From: Epiperipatus broadwayi
Lineage: Eukaryota; Onychophora; Udeonychophora; Euonychophora; Peripatidae
Assembly: GCA_028023455.1 (NCBI GenBank)
Contig: JAQFVV010006425.1
Span: 618,001 to 682,000 of the forward strand
DNA length: 64,000 bases
Direction: 5' to 3'
This document shows positions 51,851-64,000 of the stretch, one piece after another. Made by a program: the position numbers and the translations under genes. A model generated the notes under the pieces. The model saw only the letters and a list, made by a program, of their open reading frames with translations, did no database searches and was not told where the DNA came from. Numbering within the stretch: the stretch's first letter is position 1; every line of letters begins with the position of its first letter.

Positions 51851-52500
51851 TAAATTCAGGATTAAATGGACTTGGAACACAATTTTAATGGTAATATTTT
51901 AACTTCATAACAAAAAATATGATGCATATTAAAGCTAGCTATGGAAGATTTGACATTTATTTTAGTTCATTTTGGAATCTTAGTATTTTTAAAAAGGTAG
52001 AAATAAAATTACATAATCACAGAATACTCAAATTCTTAAGTATAATATAATTGATAACTTGAAAAACATTTCTAAATACTTTACAATTATTTAAATAAAA
52101 CAGTTTCACATCTACTAACCATAAAATACAGAAATCTTTTATTTTCTGGTACAAATTTGAATAAAAATATCAAATGAATGTTGAAGGCAATAAGGATAAC
52201 CTTTATGCTGTCAACTAAGCAACAAGTGCATTTGAAATGAAGTAAATAATATAACATTTATTTTCTACGAATGCAGATAAAATAATTAAATAATTAGCAA
52301 AATGAATGTATAAACACTATGTGACTTTTGAAATGTGTTCTTAAAAAATAATTATTAATGAAAACTTTATTAATGTAGAATTTCTGATAAATAGATATGC
52401 TTATGCAATGATACTACAATGGTGATAAAACTAAAATATATTTAATTAATAATAAAATATTTATTTATGACATATAATAATCTACATAATAAAAATATGT
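51851..52500. other. AT-rich stretch, nothing recognised
   Basis: No supported feature. Confidence 0.5.
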
Positions 52501-52509
52501 ATTTACAAT

Positions 52510-52720
52510 AATTATTATTAACTAAAGATTAGCCTTTCAAGCTAACGTACATGTGCTTTTTATGAATGTTAATAATAATAAATGAATACTTTCATTTCCA
52601 ACACAAGATAAAGTCTTTGTGAACGAATAAATGAATCCACTTATTCATTCAACCCAAATGCTTATATATGGGCAAATCTTAAGTACTGGATATGAAAGTG
52701 TGAGGATAAATCAATCACTT
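52510..52720. repeat. Single arm of repeat family 3
   Basis: It matches, in order, one arm of the palindrome at 56.51-56.92 kb: tcaagct, aataataaatgaata, ccaacacaagataaagt, aatgaatccacttattca, atatatgggcaaatcttaag and gaaagtgtgagg. It is not palindromic here. A (TTA)n array starts about 30 bp after it. Confidence 0.75.
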
Positions 52721-52748
52721 TAAATTACTGTTTACTATGTCTCATTTA

Positions 52749-52875
<127 letters not shown>

Positions 52876-53082
52876 AATGTACTATCTATAATTTACAAAT
52901 ATTAATAACTTTATACATTGCTGTACCTTTCTTAAAACCATTTCTATAATTTTATTATGTAAGTTATGTTTATTATATAATACTTCCTTTATTCATCCAA
53001 TACAATCTTTATTTACAAGCACAACCTATAATGTAAAACAATAAAACTCTATGCCTTTATCCAGGATACCAGTAGATATTAT

Positions 53083-53695
53083 ACACTAAACATTACATGA
53101 TCACTATTTATTATCCTAGCACATAACTGTTATTAAAACAGGCAAAACTCTCTGTATAGAGTAGTGCCACTCAGTACCAACTAGAGTAATCAATGGATGC
53201 CAGAAGGCTTGTGGATAAAATTCCTATCTAGTGCCTACTCATCCAATATCCCCAGAGTAGTTTCTGGCTTGCGGCCTTTGTCAGTTGGGAGCTTTGGATC
53301 TGAGAGTACTGCACCTAGATCTTCGGATCTAATGCAACACTCCAGCAGCTACTTTTTATCACTACTTAACTACATAACTATGAGACCCATATGACTATAT
53401 AAGCTATTGAGCTTAGATTGAAAATATTGTGTTTTCAATTTTATTGTCATAGTTTTGTAGTTTAGTAGAGATAAAAGGTGACTGCTGGAGGGTTGAATTA
53501 GGTCCTAAGATCTAGGTTCAGTACTCTCAGATCCAAAGCTCTTCACTGAAGAAGGCCACAAGCCAGAAACTAGTCTGGGGATATTGAATGAGTAGGCACT
53601 AGATAAGAATTTTATGCACAAGCCTTCTGGCATCCATTGATTACTTTGGTTGGCAGTGAGTGGCACTACTGTATGGAGAGTTTTGCCTGTTTTAA
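53083..53695. mobile_element. Largest palindromic copy of repeat family 1 (copy f)
   Basis: The left side runs cactaaacattacatgatca, ttattaaaacaggcaaaact, gccagaaggcttgtggataa, cctactcatccaatatcccc, ggatctgagagtactgcacc, then tccagcagctactttttatc. The right side mirrors it: ggtgactgctggagggttga, gttcagtactctcagatcca, gccagaaactagtctgggga, aggcactagataagaatttt, gagttttgcctgttttaa. The arms are about 250 bp with a short unique centre near 53375-53450. It is non-coding despite a 65-codon chance frame, and it gives the fullest view of the family's internal sequence. Confidence 0.88.
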
Positions 53696-55336
53696 TGCAT
53701 TTTTAATGGGAATAAAAATCAGAGGAGCAATAAACAGAATGATAATTCATGATTTAAGTTACTCTTTATGAAATTATATTATTATAAGGTTGACTTTGGA
53801 AAACTTAACTTATATTTATTACTTTTCTAAAAATTATAACTATGTTTGAATCAATCAGCAATTTAAAAAATATTCAAATAAATAAATGAATAAGTAAACT
53901 TGAAATGAATAGCTATATTATTTGTTTTAATATGAGACAATCTGGATATAGTATTTTCATAATGATAATTAAAAGTTAGTTTTCATAAATTTATTTTTTA
54001 TGATAATTTTATAAGATAATTTTAAATAATTGGCAATGCTTGTTTTTTATAGCTTAATAATTTTATAAAAAAATATTATTTTATATCTGAGCTAGCCATA
54101 AGTAAATTGACTCTTTTAATATCAAATAATTTGTATTAATAACTAATTAAATGTTAGATAAAACATATTGGAGATAAGTCTATAGCAAAGGTCTGAATTT
54201 ACCTAATGTTATATAACAATGAAACAACATACTTTTCTTTATAGATTTCTTTGAAAAATATTAGAACTTTTTTAGTATCTTTTAAAATTATTGTTTGATA
54301 AATCAGTCGAACAGATGTTTTCAGGAAAAATACTGGATGGATAACTTGCTACTTCTTTACTGTATCATAAAGATGATAAAAAATAAAACTTCAAAGTCAA
54401 ATAAAAGGCAAGAAATTTAATTAAAAATTAAAAATTTGAAATGAACATAAGTGTCAATAAAGTTTATGTTTATCTGTTTTTTTCCTTTCTTCTCACCCAT
54501 GAACCAAGATAAATACTACATTTCCTCTTTATTAAAACAATAATTTACAGGTCTACATTATAATATTTTAATTAATGGTGGATTATTAACTTTTTAATTG
54601 ACCTGATCTTGAACTCTGTGCTTTAAACTCAGACAATTGATCACATGATCATCTAGATAATAAATGAACTTGATAATTAATTTTTATCAACTCAAAATAA
54701 TTATCAAATCAACTATTTAATAAAATTATTAACTGTTTTTCAAATTAAACATTCTTTTCATTCAAGTACTCTATTATTATTATTATTCTCTTGTATTATC
54801 TAAAATCTTTTAACATTAAACATTAATTTAATATAAGCATTTTAACATACATTTATCACTTTTAATAAATCTTTTTTAAGTTTTAATATTTCATGTGCAT
54901 GCTCCAAATACTCACACACACATTACATTAAATATAGCCATTTTTTAATTCAATGAAAATAAATTTGCTATTAACTGACATTTGAGACCAATTTAAAAAT
55001 TAACAGTAATTTCACTCAGTTATAATTACTATTTTTAAAATTATAATTTTAAATACTTAAATATGCATGGATATTTAATAAATCATAATTATTACTTTAA
55101 AATTATTTATTTCAAAAATCAACACCTAAAATACTAACACAGTTAACTAATGATTTCAGACAACATAGCTTTTTAAATAACTGCTAACTAATTAGGTTTA
55201 ACTCAATTACTTTAACTCATACTATTGAAACTTATAATTTTACGATTTTTGTTATAATAGTATAGACAAAGAAATTTACTTATTATAATCTTATAAAAAA
55301 TGTTATTGCTTTAAAACGTATATCTAACCCACAGTT
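53696..55336. other. AT-rich stretch, nothing recognised
   Basis: No supported feature. Confidence 0.5.
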
Positions 55337-55382
55337 TTATATATATATATATATATATAGATAGATAGATAGATATTTAAAA

Positions 55383-55436
<54 letters not shown>
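55337..55436. repeat. (TA)n then (GATA)n microsatellite
   Basis: (TA)n at about 55338-55359 passes into four GATA units, a short break (tttaaaaa), then (GATA)n to 55436. It looks like a GATA array derived from, or fused with, a TA array. Confidence 0.93.
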
Positions 55437-55437
<1 letters not shown>

Positions 55438-56336
55438 TTACAACAATAAAGCTAAACTAGTCAATAAAATTTGGTGAAGCGAAGGTAGTCTTCTTTGAGA
55501 AGAATGAAATAAAAAGAAGAATTAAAGAATCTTTATTATTGAAAATTTATTATTTTGAAGCAATTAACTTATTTAAAAGTTTTTTAATTTTAAGGGTGGA
55601 TGGGAAGTAAATGGATTTGTGGGTAATGTTTAATATATATATATATATGGTGTTTTGTAGTTCTTTACACTTGAGAAGTCTGCTAGTAGCAGTGAAACCA
55701 TAGGTTATGTTTTTGATTTTATTCTCTAAGCTAGTCTGTTTGAGTTTTGGATTCGAGATAATTTTAATTATACATATACAATAGAATTTTAGAATGAGGA
55801 AAAAATAACAAAGGAAAAATATGGTTTTAAATTCTCACTACACACATTCGTATTATTTGAAAAAGAAGAAGCTCTGAGAAAAGTATTTGTTATTGTACTG
55901 AAACATCAACTATTTAGCTTTTATATTTTTATTATATGCAAGCCTCTGGTAATAATATTATGAATTCATAATTTATCCATGAGAAAATTAGAATTTATAT
56001 ATATGTGTAATTAACTCTTAAATAATAGCAATTTTCAATTTATTCTATTTACTGTAAGAAATATTAATTAGTAATTTTCAGATGCATTTGAAGTTTTCAT
56101 TCTCTGATCTGCATTATTAATAAGGCTTAGGATTTAAGTTATAAATAATGTAATTTGGTATCCATTAATCAACTTTAATTCTATTTTAAATACATCTGGC
56201 AATCACTGATCACTCAAGCATACAATAGATGTTACTAGAGTAAAAATATATTTTGTGTCATCATATTTTAAATGCTAGGGATTTAAGATTTTATTGTTAT
56301 TATATTATTTTTTTATTTTTTGCAGATGAAAAAGTA
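55437..56336. other. AT-rich stretch, nothing recognised
   Basis: No supported gene. A short (TA) tract occurs at about 55632-55648. Confidence 0.5.
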
Positions 56337-56510
<174 letters not shown>

Positions 56511-56511
<1 letters not shown>

Positions 56512-56924
56512 ACAATTAAACACAGTCATTCAAGCTATTACACAAGCACTTTTTCTGAGTGTAAATAATAAATGAATAAATTCCACTCCCAACACAAGAT
56601 ATAGTATTTAGGAAAGAATAAAATGAATCCACTTATTCAATCCGACCCAAATGTATATATATGGGCAAATCTTAAGTATTGGAAGTGAAAGTGTGAGATA
56701 TCATAGACCGTTGTTTAAAGTGAGTGATCTGTTCTCACACTTTCACTTTCATTACTTAAGATTTGCCCATATATATATATACATTTGGGTCGGATTGAAT
56801 AAGTGGATTCATTTTATTCTTTCCTAAATACTATATCTTGTGTTGGGAATGGAATTTATTCATTTATTATTTACACTCAGAAAAAGTGCTTGCGTAATAG
56901 CTTGAATGGCTGTGTTTAATTGTA
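56511..56924. repeat. 414-bp near-perfect palindrome, family 3
   Basis: Left arm 56511-56698 and right arm 56733-56924 are inverted copies with few differences, starting tacaattaaacacag and ending ctgtgtttaattgta. The 34-bp spacer (56699-56732) includes catagaccgttgtttaaagt. Each arm matches the single-arm copies at 52.5 and 14.4 kb. The right arm continues outward to agcgctatataaataaatta and a (TTA)n array. This looks like two head-to-head copies of a retroelement 3' end, or a foldback derivative of it. Confidence 0.9.
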
Positions 56925-56957
56925 TTAAAAATTATTAAGCAGAGCGCTATATAAATA

Positions 56958-57140
<183 letters not shown>

Positions 57141-58360
57141 CTTTCAAAGAACTCAATTAGATTATTAAAAAAAATTATAGTCTTCTACTTGAACTACTTG
57201 TGATAATACAGAAAAAGTGGATGATGCTTAGTTGAAACAATACACTTCAAGTTACAGGTATTGAAAATGCCTAAAGTTTAGACAGATCCTTATTTAATCT
57301 CATGTTCTGAGTAACAGTGTTGTCTTGTTATGCATCTCACAAAAAATAGCAAACAAATGTTGTTGTTGCCATTGATTTTGAAAGAAGATGTATCATTTTC
57401 CAAGCTAGAATATAGATAGATACATTAATGTCTGGTATTAGGGTATTTATGCCAGTTACTTTCCTGTCTTTTTGTTATATTGCTTTTAGTTTGGTGGAAA
57501 GTGTGTGAGGTGCCTTCTGGAATTATTATTGTAAGCTAAAGTGTATCTTGTTCATTAGAAAGCACATAATATGATTATGCATACATGTATGTTTGCAAAA
57601 GAATGCTTTTTAAAGAATTTTAAAATTTAACTAATACTTAAGTCATTATTTTTCAATATTACTGAGATAAGATTTTGGATGATGTCTAGCTTAGAATGGT
57701 ATAACGAAATATGGTGATGTGTTTGGGTTTCTTATGACATAATATTTTTCTTCTGTATTTTAATAACTTCTTTTTAATCTTACAAAATATAGAGTAAGTG
57801 GAGCTTCTAAAATTAATTTTAGTAGGAAGTCAAGTACAGATGTTCTAGTGTCCAGGGTTTAGGTTTTGAAAGAGTTACTTTCTATTGATATATAATTTGG
57901 CCTATTCTATGAGAATTATGGAGGAATAGAGAAGTGAATAGAACTCCCAGTACATGTACTTATTTTCAGTAGAGCATAAGTGGAATGCTTGAATAACTAT
58001 TGTAGAAAGGTGGCCAGTATGTTAGTGTTATTTGGAAAACATGCATGAGATTTTAAAAAATTCTTTATAATTGCAGAGATTTCATTGAGAATTATGTACT
58101 CTATGTAGCCCAAATCCAGTGTATGTCAAGAGGCATTGAAGTTTTTTAATTAAGATTTATAGCATTTGTTATTCCAGAGCAGCTGTCTGCACAAAATATA
58201 TACTTGCCTTTTAATTTTTTTGAGAAAATTATAATAGGATTATAGTCTGTATTTCTAATAAGGGCTAGTATGTTTAAATAAGGAAGTTTTTATATAAAAT
58301 GACAGTCTTTTGAAAGTCACTGAGTGATATGCTATATATATATATATATATATATAGCAT

Positions 58361-58408
<48 letters not shown>

Positions 58409-60040
58409 CTTCAGATGTCCATCTTGTATTTGTGCATTGCAAATTGGCTGAAATAAAAGAGAAAATCTAGAAAATAACCCTTTGAATATTTTCTTTATGC
58501 CATCTTAATAAATTTTTCAGGCACAGGATATCTACAAATTAAATTCAAATTCGAATTGTTTAATAAAATCTATTATAGATAATCCATGTAGGTAATTATT
58601 AAATGTTTGTATTTAGCTTTGATACTATTATTCTTGTTAATTTGCTTTGATTAATGAGTTGATATAGAAAGTGATTTAATGTGATCTTAGAGGTCATCTT
58701 GTGGAATGGAGTAATATGGAATGATAGGGGAAAACTGATTTTCTATTAAGGGTTATGTAAGTTTCTCTACTTAGCAAAAGTTTAATTAAAATACATTTAA
58801 ACTTTGGAGATTTTGGTTTCTGTAGGCAAGTTAATTTGTTTATCCATGTGTAAATCAAAAGCAGATTTGATGTCTAGTTGTACTACATTTTTTTTGGCTA
58901 CATTTCTTTATTTCAACCTGTGACTATTTTTTTTTTAAGAGGAAAGCTGATTAAATGATAGACAGTCTATTTTTTTTTTACAATTTTGAATTCAGATAGT
59001 AGTGTTAGTATGAATAATCTTTTATTATGGATTCTAGGATTTTGATGCCAAGGAGACACATTGATTGTAGGTCAAAGTTTCTTCCATATAGATTCACCTT
59101 TCTGCTTTTTTAAAATAAGATAATAAAGAGATTGGACATAAATCTGTATATTTTTTCAATAGAAAATTAATTAAATTTGCTAGATACTAGCTGTAAAATC
59201 ATTTAAGTGTAAAAAACTGTCTATGGGATGTCATGTATGCCTGGGGAACATAAACCTATTGTTATTATGCCTAATTTTAGATAAACTCAGGTTCTTTAAA
59301 GATGCCTATAAATTGAAAAGAATTGCAAGCATTCTTTTTTTATAGTTTATTTTTAAAGTAAAAAAAAGGTTCAAGCATATATTCATCACATAAAGTTTTC
59401 TCATAAAATTTGTTGGCAGTGGGGGTATATATCATAAATGTTTGATCTAAGGCAAATTTGATATATGGCCTTGACAGATATGTATTTGAATTAGATATTC
59501 TTTGAATGCAAAGTTAGATGATTTGTATGCATTTTTGAGAAATTGAACTCATAGTCAATTTTCTTCATTAGTTAATATGAGAATAACTGATTTATGGAGC
59601 TTCCTCTATAAGTCTAAGAAATCCTGCAGTAGAGGTAACATTTCCTGTGACACAAATGATGGTGTGGGGAATTGTGTTTGTACAGGCTGCTCATCTTTGG
59701 AGTGGTTTCTACTGAAAGTTTTCTAATTTTATTAATATATTTCTGACTATAGAAACTGGTGAGTGTAATGAAAATAGTAATTATATAGTTTGGGCTGTAT
59801 TAACTAATTTATTACTGGAGAATTTTAATTCAAGAGCTACAATGAATGGGTTTTCCTCAGAAATAGATGAATGTATTAATAAAAAATTAATTAAGTGGTG
59901 TAAAGTGAGGAAATAAAATAACAGGTCAATTAATGATGAGTGTCTGTTAATGTTGAAGGAGATAGAGTTATCTGGAAGAAAGTCTTTGCCACTCATTATC
60001 ATTATTCTTGTTGTTGCTGTTATTGCTGTCATTGTTGTTG
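57141..60040 (-). mobile_element. LINE relic with endonuclease and reverse transcriptase traces, about 2.9 kb
   Basis: On the minus strand, motifs occur in the order of an I/Jockey/CR1-type polymerase. RHSSLIDLLF and SEENPFIVALEL at about 59930-59800 match the end of the endonuclease (usual form SSLIDL ... SEHNPI). CLLGIKILESIINKRLF at about 59065-59015 matches the LLSxLGKILExIIxxRL stretch. VVQLDIKSAFD at about 58885-58850 matches RT motif A (LDIKSAFD). Many frameshifts and stops separate them. The lower-coordinate end meets an (AAT)n tail (56958-57140), as in the LINE at 13.4-14.0 kb. No intact domain remains. Confidence 0.7.
58326..58404. repeat. (TA)n tracts with palindromic borders
   Basis: gatatgc, (TA)n, gcatatc forms a perfect palindrome at 58326-58363, followed by a second (TA)n tract to about 58404. 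It lies inside the LINE relic, so it is a later expansion. Confidence 0.9.
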
Positions 60041-60086
60041 TTGTTGTTATTATTATTATTATTATTATTATTAATAATAATAATAT
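60010..60086. repeat. (GTT)n(ATT)n(AAT)n compound array
   Basis: The order is GTT/GCT-rich units, then ATT units (about 60048-60072), then AAT units to about 60086. The ATT and AAT parts are complementary and can pair. It marks the upstream border of the LINE relic. Confidence 0.9.
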
Positions 60087-61103
60087 TTACTGAATATTCA
60101 CATTTACACAATAAAGAATAACATTTCTTTATTTTTTTTTTAAAATTAATTGTACTTTAATTTATTATTTAGCATAGTTATTTATTGAAAACAACTTATC
60201 TATTAGCAAACACCATCAATAATCTGAAGAAATTCTAGCCACAAGAGATTAACTAGTGATTTAATTGATTGTTTCACTTCTTCCACTATATATTATGTTT
60301 TCACCCTGTAGTTAATGATTTGTCTTGGACCACAACTATATAGGTCAGAGACTTACATTTTATTTTTTAAGTAGTTTGCCTCAATAACTACAAATAATAA
60401 AAACTACAAAATAAATCAATGAGATATAGTTTGAAAATTAACGTAGAAAAATCCATTTTGTTAACGCTTTGCTCAGATCAAAGTAAATAATATTCAGTTG
60501 CATTTTGAATATGTATTAAATTTGTATAACCATATTTACCTGCTGAAAATCTAATCTAGATTTTTAGTTTATATCCAAACTAATTACTTAATATTTTAAT
60601 ATGACATAATTTTTCAAAAATTTTTATTGTTATGTCAGCTATGTAAGTGAAAATATATTCGCTAGTTATTTTGTCTGTGTCCACAAAATGATTAATTTGA
60701 GAACCAGAAGTTTAATAAGTATTAGTTGATACATTTTATTTTCACATGAAGAAATGTAAATGAAATTATATGCTGTGAAACATCTTCCGTCTGCTGATTT
60801 TAACGTCGAACTCCTTTTTAGTAAGTAGCCACAAACGTTTGAATTAGACCTACCATTGCTCTTCTGTTGCTTGATATATATATTTTAAATCAATATATCT
60901 TTTTTTTTTTAATATTTTAAACAATTTTTAAATGTTTGTAGTTGAATATATTTGTCCCCTTGGCTTAAAAATATTGATGAGGTCTAATTTGTATTATTTT
61001 TTAGAAAATCAAGAAGGATATTAATTAGTTGTTACATGATATAAAATCATAAATAAACTGGTTTTATGCAAATTAGCTCAGTATATACATCATTTAACTA
61101 GAC
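60087..61103. other. AT-rich stretch, nothing recognised
   Basis: No supported feature. Confidence 0.5.
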
Positions 61104-61290
61104 CAATGTGGTTGGTGCAGTGGTCGAGTTGTTGATTTGGGAGTTAAACGTTTATATTTCATAACTTAGTCTGTTCTAAATCTTCTTGGTTTGTGAAGTA
61201 ATATAAATGTGGATTCCAGATCTCAAGGTTCATAGTTGAAGGCCTAGTCTCTTTAACTTTTGGTACTCTAACTTTATACGTACCCCTAAG
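61104..61290 (+). mobile_element. Possible SINE relic
   Basis: The start, ggttggtgcagtggtcgag, has an A-box-like spelling. A B-box is not clear. Downstream the part cctagtctctttaacttttg, gtactctaactttatacgta, cccctaagcaataaatca is less AT-rich and ends in a polyadenylation-like word. The order fits a tRNA-derived SINE body, but there is no second copy here to confirm it. Confidence 0.3.
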
Positions 61291-62319
61291 CAATAAATCA
61301 TTTGATTATTATTATCATTTCACTTGTAAACTAGTTTCTAAGATGCAAACATGATATCATAAGCAACCAAACGTATAATTTTTCCATGGAATTATTAATT
61401 ATTTGATGCCTAACAAGCTTAATCCTTATTATGTAATAACAAAAACAGCTGCGTTTGTTTACAATCATATGAATATCATCTTTTGATCTTTTTTTAACCC
61501 GGAAGACGATAATCATCTATTTATACTATGCTAGAATTAATTATTAATTAATATTTTATTTTATTAAAATTTAAACTCCGTCATTATTAAATAGATATAT
61601 GTAAATGTGTGCTTGTAAGTGTGTTACGATAAAAATATAAATATAGGGATATATATAAGTGTAATGAGATTAGCTGATAAAAAAAGCATAATAAATTTAT
61701 TGAAGTATATTAAATATATTTTTATAGAATGCGCATAAAATTAAGCAGCAGCGAGTTTTAATTTGAAGATTGATGCGTAATTTATGTAATTCACGTTATA
61801 CATTTTTCTAATCATAGTTGGTTAATGTAGCATATTCCAAAATTAATTTTTTTTTTTTTTTACTTGTTAAAATTAAGCAATGTATATTAGAACTTTTTTT
61901 TTTCCAAACATCGAAGCTGATTTCAGTTTTATAACTTTCAGTGCAATCAGAAAAAAAAAAAAAAAACATTATGCAACTAATGAATATTTGATGAATTTCT
62001 GCTACAAGGGGAAAAAGTGCGCAAATAATTCTGAGCAGACATCTGGGTTGCTGGAGGCACATTACCGTCTAATAATATTAAAGAAATAGCTTTTTGGCTT
62101 GTTAACAAAAAAGAACAACATTTTGATTAGAATATTGAAAATGATACTTTTAGTTTTACTCATATACTTAAAATTTATAATGAGGAAAATAAATATATTA
62201 TGATTAATAATATAAAAAAATATTTTGCTAATGATTATAAATTATGTATATTTGTATCAATACTCATTCTGTCTTATAGTACATATATAACTAGATAAAA
62301 GATAAATGTGTATATGAAG
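61291..62319. other. AT-rich stretch, nothing recognised
   Basis: No supported gene. The open frames at 61808-62089 are on both strands of the same DNA and lack motifs. Confidence 0.5.
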
Positions 62320-62717
<398 letters not shown>

Positions 62718-63216
62718 CTGGTCTGGGTGAAGTAACTGATAAAGAAAAAACTTTTACAATTAAGTAGAAAGTTACGAAAAGATAGATACAAAGAAAGACA
62801 CATTAGTTGATGATTTCTAAAATCTGTTTATTTTTATATTCCGCTTTAAAAATGGTTAGTGAAGGTCATCTAAAAAATCTTGAAGCTAATAAAAAGCAAA
62901 AGTAGTGTTACAGACTTGTAAAAGTAATTTTAACTTAGGTCGATAAAGATGAAACAGTTAAAGCATGCATTACAATAAAAAAAGAGACATCTTCACTGTT
63001 TTATAAAATAAATTTGAATTCGAATTCCAGTCCATGAGCTTTCCTGTTAAATGCGCTAACTTCTCTCACTCTTTCTTGTACAACTTATGACGATCAAATT
63101 TCATATTAATACAAAATTAAAATGTAATATATAGACATAGTGATGGAGAAATAGAAATAAAAAAACAATCATGTGTTTAAAAAGTAAATTTTTATAATAA
63201 ATTAAGTTTTTGTCAA
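62718..63216. other. AT-rich stretch, nothing recognised
   Basis: No supported feature. Confidence 0.5.
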
Positions 63217-63285
63217 GCGTTGGTGGCCTAGCGGTTGGAATAGCTTCCTTCCAAGCAGCTGACCCGGTCGCTTCCCGGTCAACGC
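63217..63285 (+). pseudogene. tRNA-Gly(UCC)-like pseudogene
   Basis: The acceptor 5' strand GCGTTGG pairs imperfectly with GTCAACGC at the 3' end. The A-box region is TGGCCTAGCGG. The anticodon loop CTTCCAA gives UCC (glycine). Defects argue against function: one mismatch in the anticodon stem, a shortened T-arm with B-box cggtcgcttccc instead of GGTTCGANTCC, and a total of 69 nt without CCA. It may be the head of a SINE or a decayed tRNA gene. It shares its acceptor and D-arm with the sequence at 1-46. Confidence 0.7.
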
Positions 63286-63525
63286 TTTGACATATATATA
63301 AAAAAATAACTTTAAGTGTTTAAAAATCTAGTTAAATGATTATTAAAAAATGAAGGGATGGGTTTAAGAACTGGAATATTGTTAAAACAATAATTCAACA
63401 AGAGAATAAAATATATTTGTTTGAAATGAAAATTAATTAAACAAAAAATATGTATGATATAGGGGGAAAATGTATAGAAAAATAATATAAATAAATGAAT
63501 AGAATGGATTTATTGTATCAGAGTT
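63286..63525. other. AT-rich stretch, nothing recognised
   Basis: A short (TA) tract lies directly after the tRNA-like sequence. No other feature. Confidence 0.5.
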
Positions 63526-63529
63526 CAGA

Positions 63530-63615
63530 AAAAGTTTGAGCATCAACTGAGGATTGGAATTTGGAACTATGAGAATTGGAATCAAGACAGAGTCTGTTAC
63601 TCTGCCATCGCACTA
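63530..63615 (-). mobile_element. Possible tRNA-derived SINE head
   Basis: On the minus strand, tagtgcgatggcagagtaac (A-box-like TGGCAGAGTAAC) is followed about 35 nt later by atagttccaaattcc, a B-box-like word (GGTTCGAATCC type). gttgatgctcaaactttttc follows. Spacing and order fit a tRNA-derived promoter. There is no second copy in the window, so this is tentative. Confidence 0.38.
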
Positions 63616-64000
63616 AAATACATATGGCTATTATTGTGAGAAGACTTGAGATAAAAATTGACAAAGCTAAAATAAAATTAAAGAAATATATAATTTCGAT
63701 GCACTTTCTGTTAAAATAATTATGAATGGTATATTGAATAGAGGCATAAAACTTTAGGTCTTTAGACACTTGAAAAAGTATGATTAGTTTTATCAATAAT
63801 AGTTTGGCTATGGATCAGTAGTGAAACAAAGTATGCCCAGTTTGAGACTTAGTGGTCTGCAATTGCATTTGGAATAATCCAATAATTTCTTTCCAGAAAA
63901 ATAGATACCTTATTGAATTGGTAAGTTCAAAATAAATGGATACTTCTTTGGATTTATATTTTGTCAACCATTATTTATTTTATTGATTAATATTTAAAAT
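63616..64000. other. AT-rich stretch, nothing recognised
   Basis: No supported feature to the end of the window. Confidence 0.5.

Noticed and set aside
53197-53394. 65-codon plus-strand frame
   Set aside because: It lies within the left arm of the large family-1 palindrome and is not conserved as a frame in the other copies.

Overview
This window is AT-rich (by eye roughly three quarters A+T) animal-type nuclear DNA, and I find no supportable host protein-coding gene. No stretch shows a convincing chain of exons or a long open frame. The long open frames present are translations of (ATT)n, (GATA)n or (TA)n arrays, or short chance frames. A metazoan, probably invertebrate, source is suggested by the mixture of decayed RTE-type and other LINEs, Penelope-like elements with GIY-YIG domains, hAT and pogo/Tigger-type DNA transposons, tRNA-derived sequences, an interstitial TTAGGG-like block and very long perfect microsatellites. 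A mollusc such as a cephalopod would fit, but that is a guess; Hydra-like AT-rich cnidarians would also fit.

Layout. 0-5.4 kb: a truncated tRNA-like sequence on the minus strand, a weak LINE tail, a (GATA)n array in a degenerate halo, and an eroded RTE reverse transcriptase interrupted by a (TG)n array. 5.9-8.4 kb: short repeat copies, a 52-bp tandem duplication and a 1,005-bp pogo/Tigger-type element with TA target duplications. 11.3-14.6 kb: a foldback element, a 373-bp perfect (TTA)n array that forms the 3' tail of a minus-strand LINE, and a compound trinucleotide array. 16.4-19.3 kb: two opposed Penelope-like fragments, one inside a 33-bp inverted repeat, then three palindromic family-1 elements. 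21.8-24.7 kb: a 670-bp perfect (GATA)n array, a second RTE fragment, a third Penelope-like fragment and a foldback element.

24.7-31.5 kb is featureless AT-rich DNA. 31.6-32.9 kb holds an L1-like LINE relic. 34.9-36.7 kb holds a foldback element split by a 287-bp hAT element with an 8-bp target duplication, followed by a large palindrome of family 2. 41.5-42.2 kb holds another family-2 copy flanked by 31-bp direct repeats, then a small hairpin. 43.2-44.4 kb is richer in CpG and contains the TTAGGG-like block. 50.2-53.7 kb has a hairpin element, a decayed minisatellite, a family-3 arm and the largest family-1 palindrome. 56.3-60.1 kb has a 414-bp palindrome between two (TTA)n arrays, then a minus-strand LINE relic of about 2.9 kb. 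62.3-63.6 kb has a GATA/GACA array, a tRNA-Gly-like pseudogene and a SINE-like stretch.

The parts do not work together as a pathway. The window reads as intergenic or intronic DNA built by successive transposon insertions, microsatellite growth from retroelement tails, and palindrome formation. I see no credible evidence of a new defence or metabolic system. The most unusual signals are the repeat families with defined ends and the palindromes.
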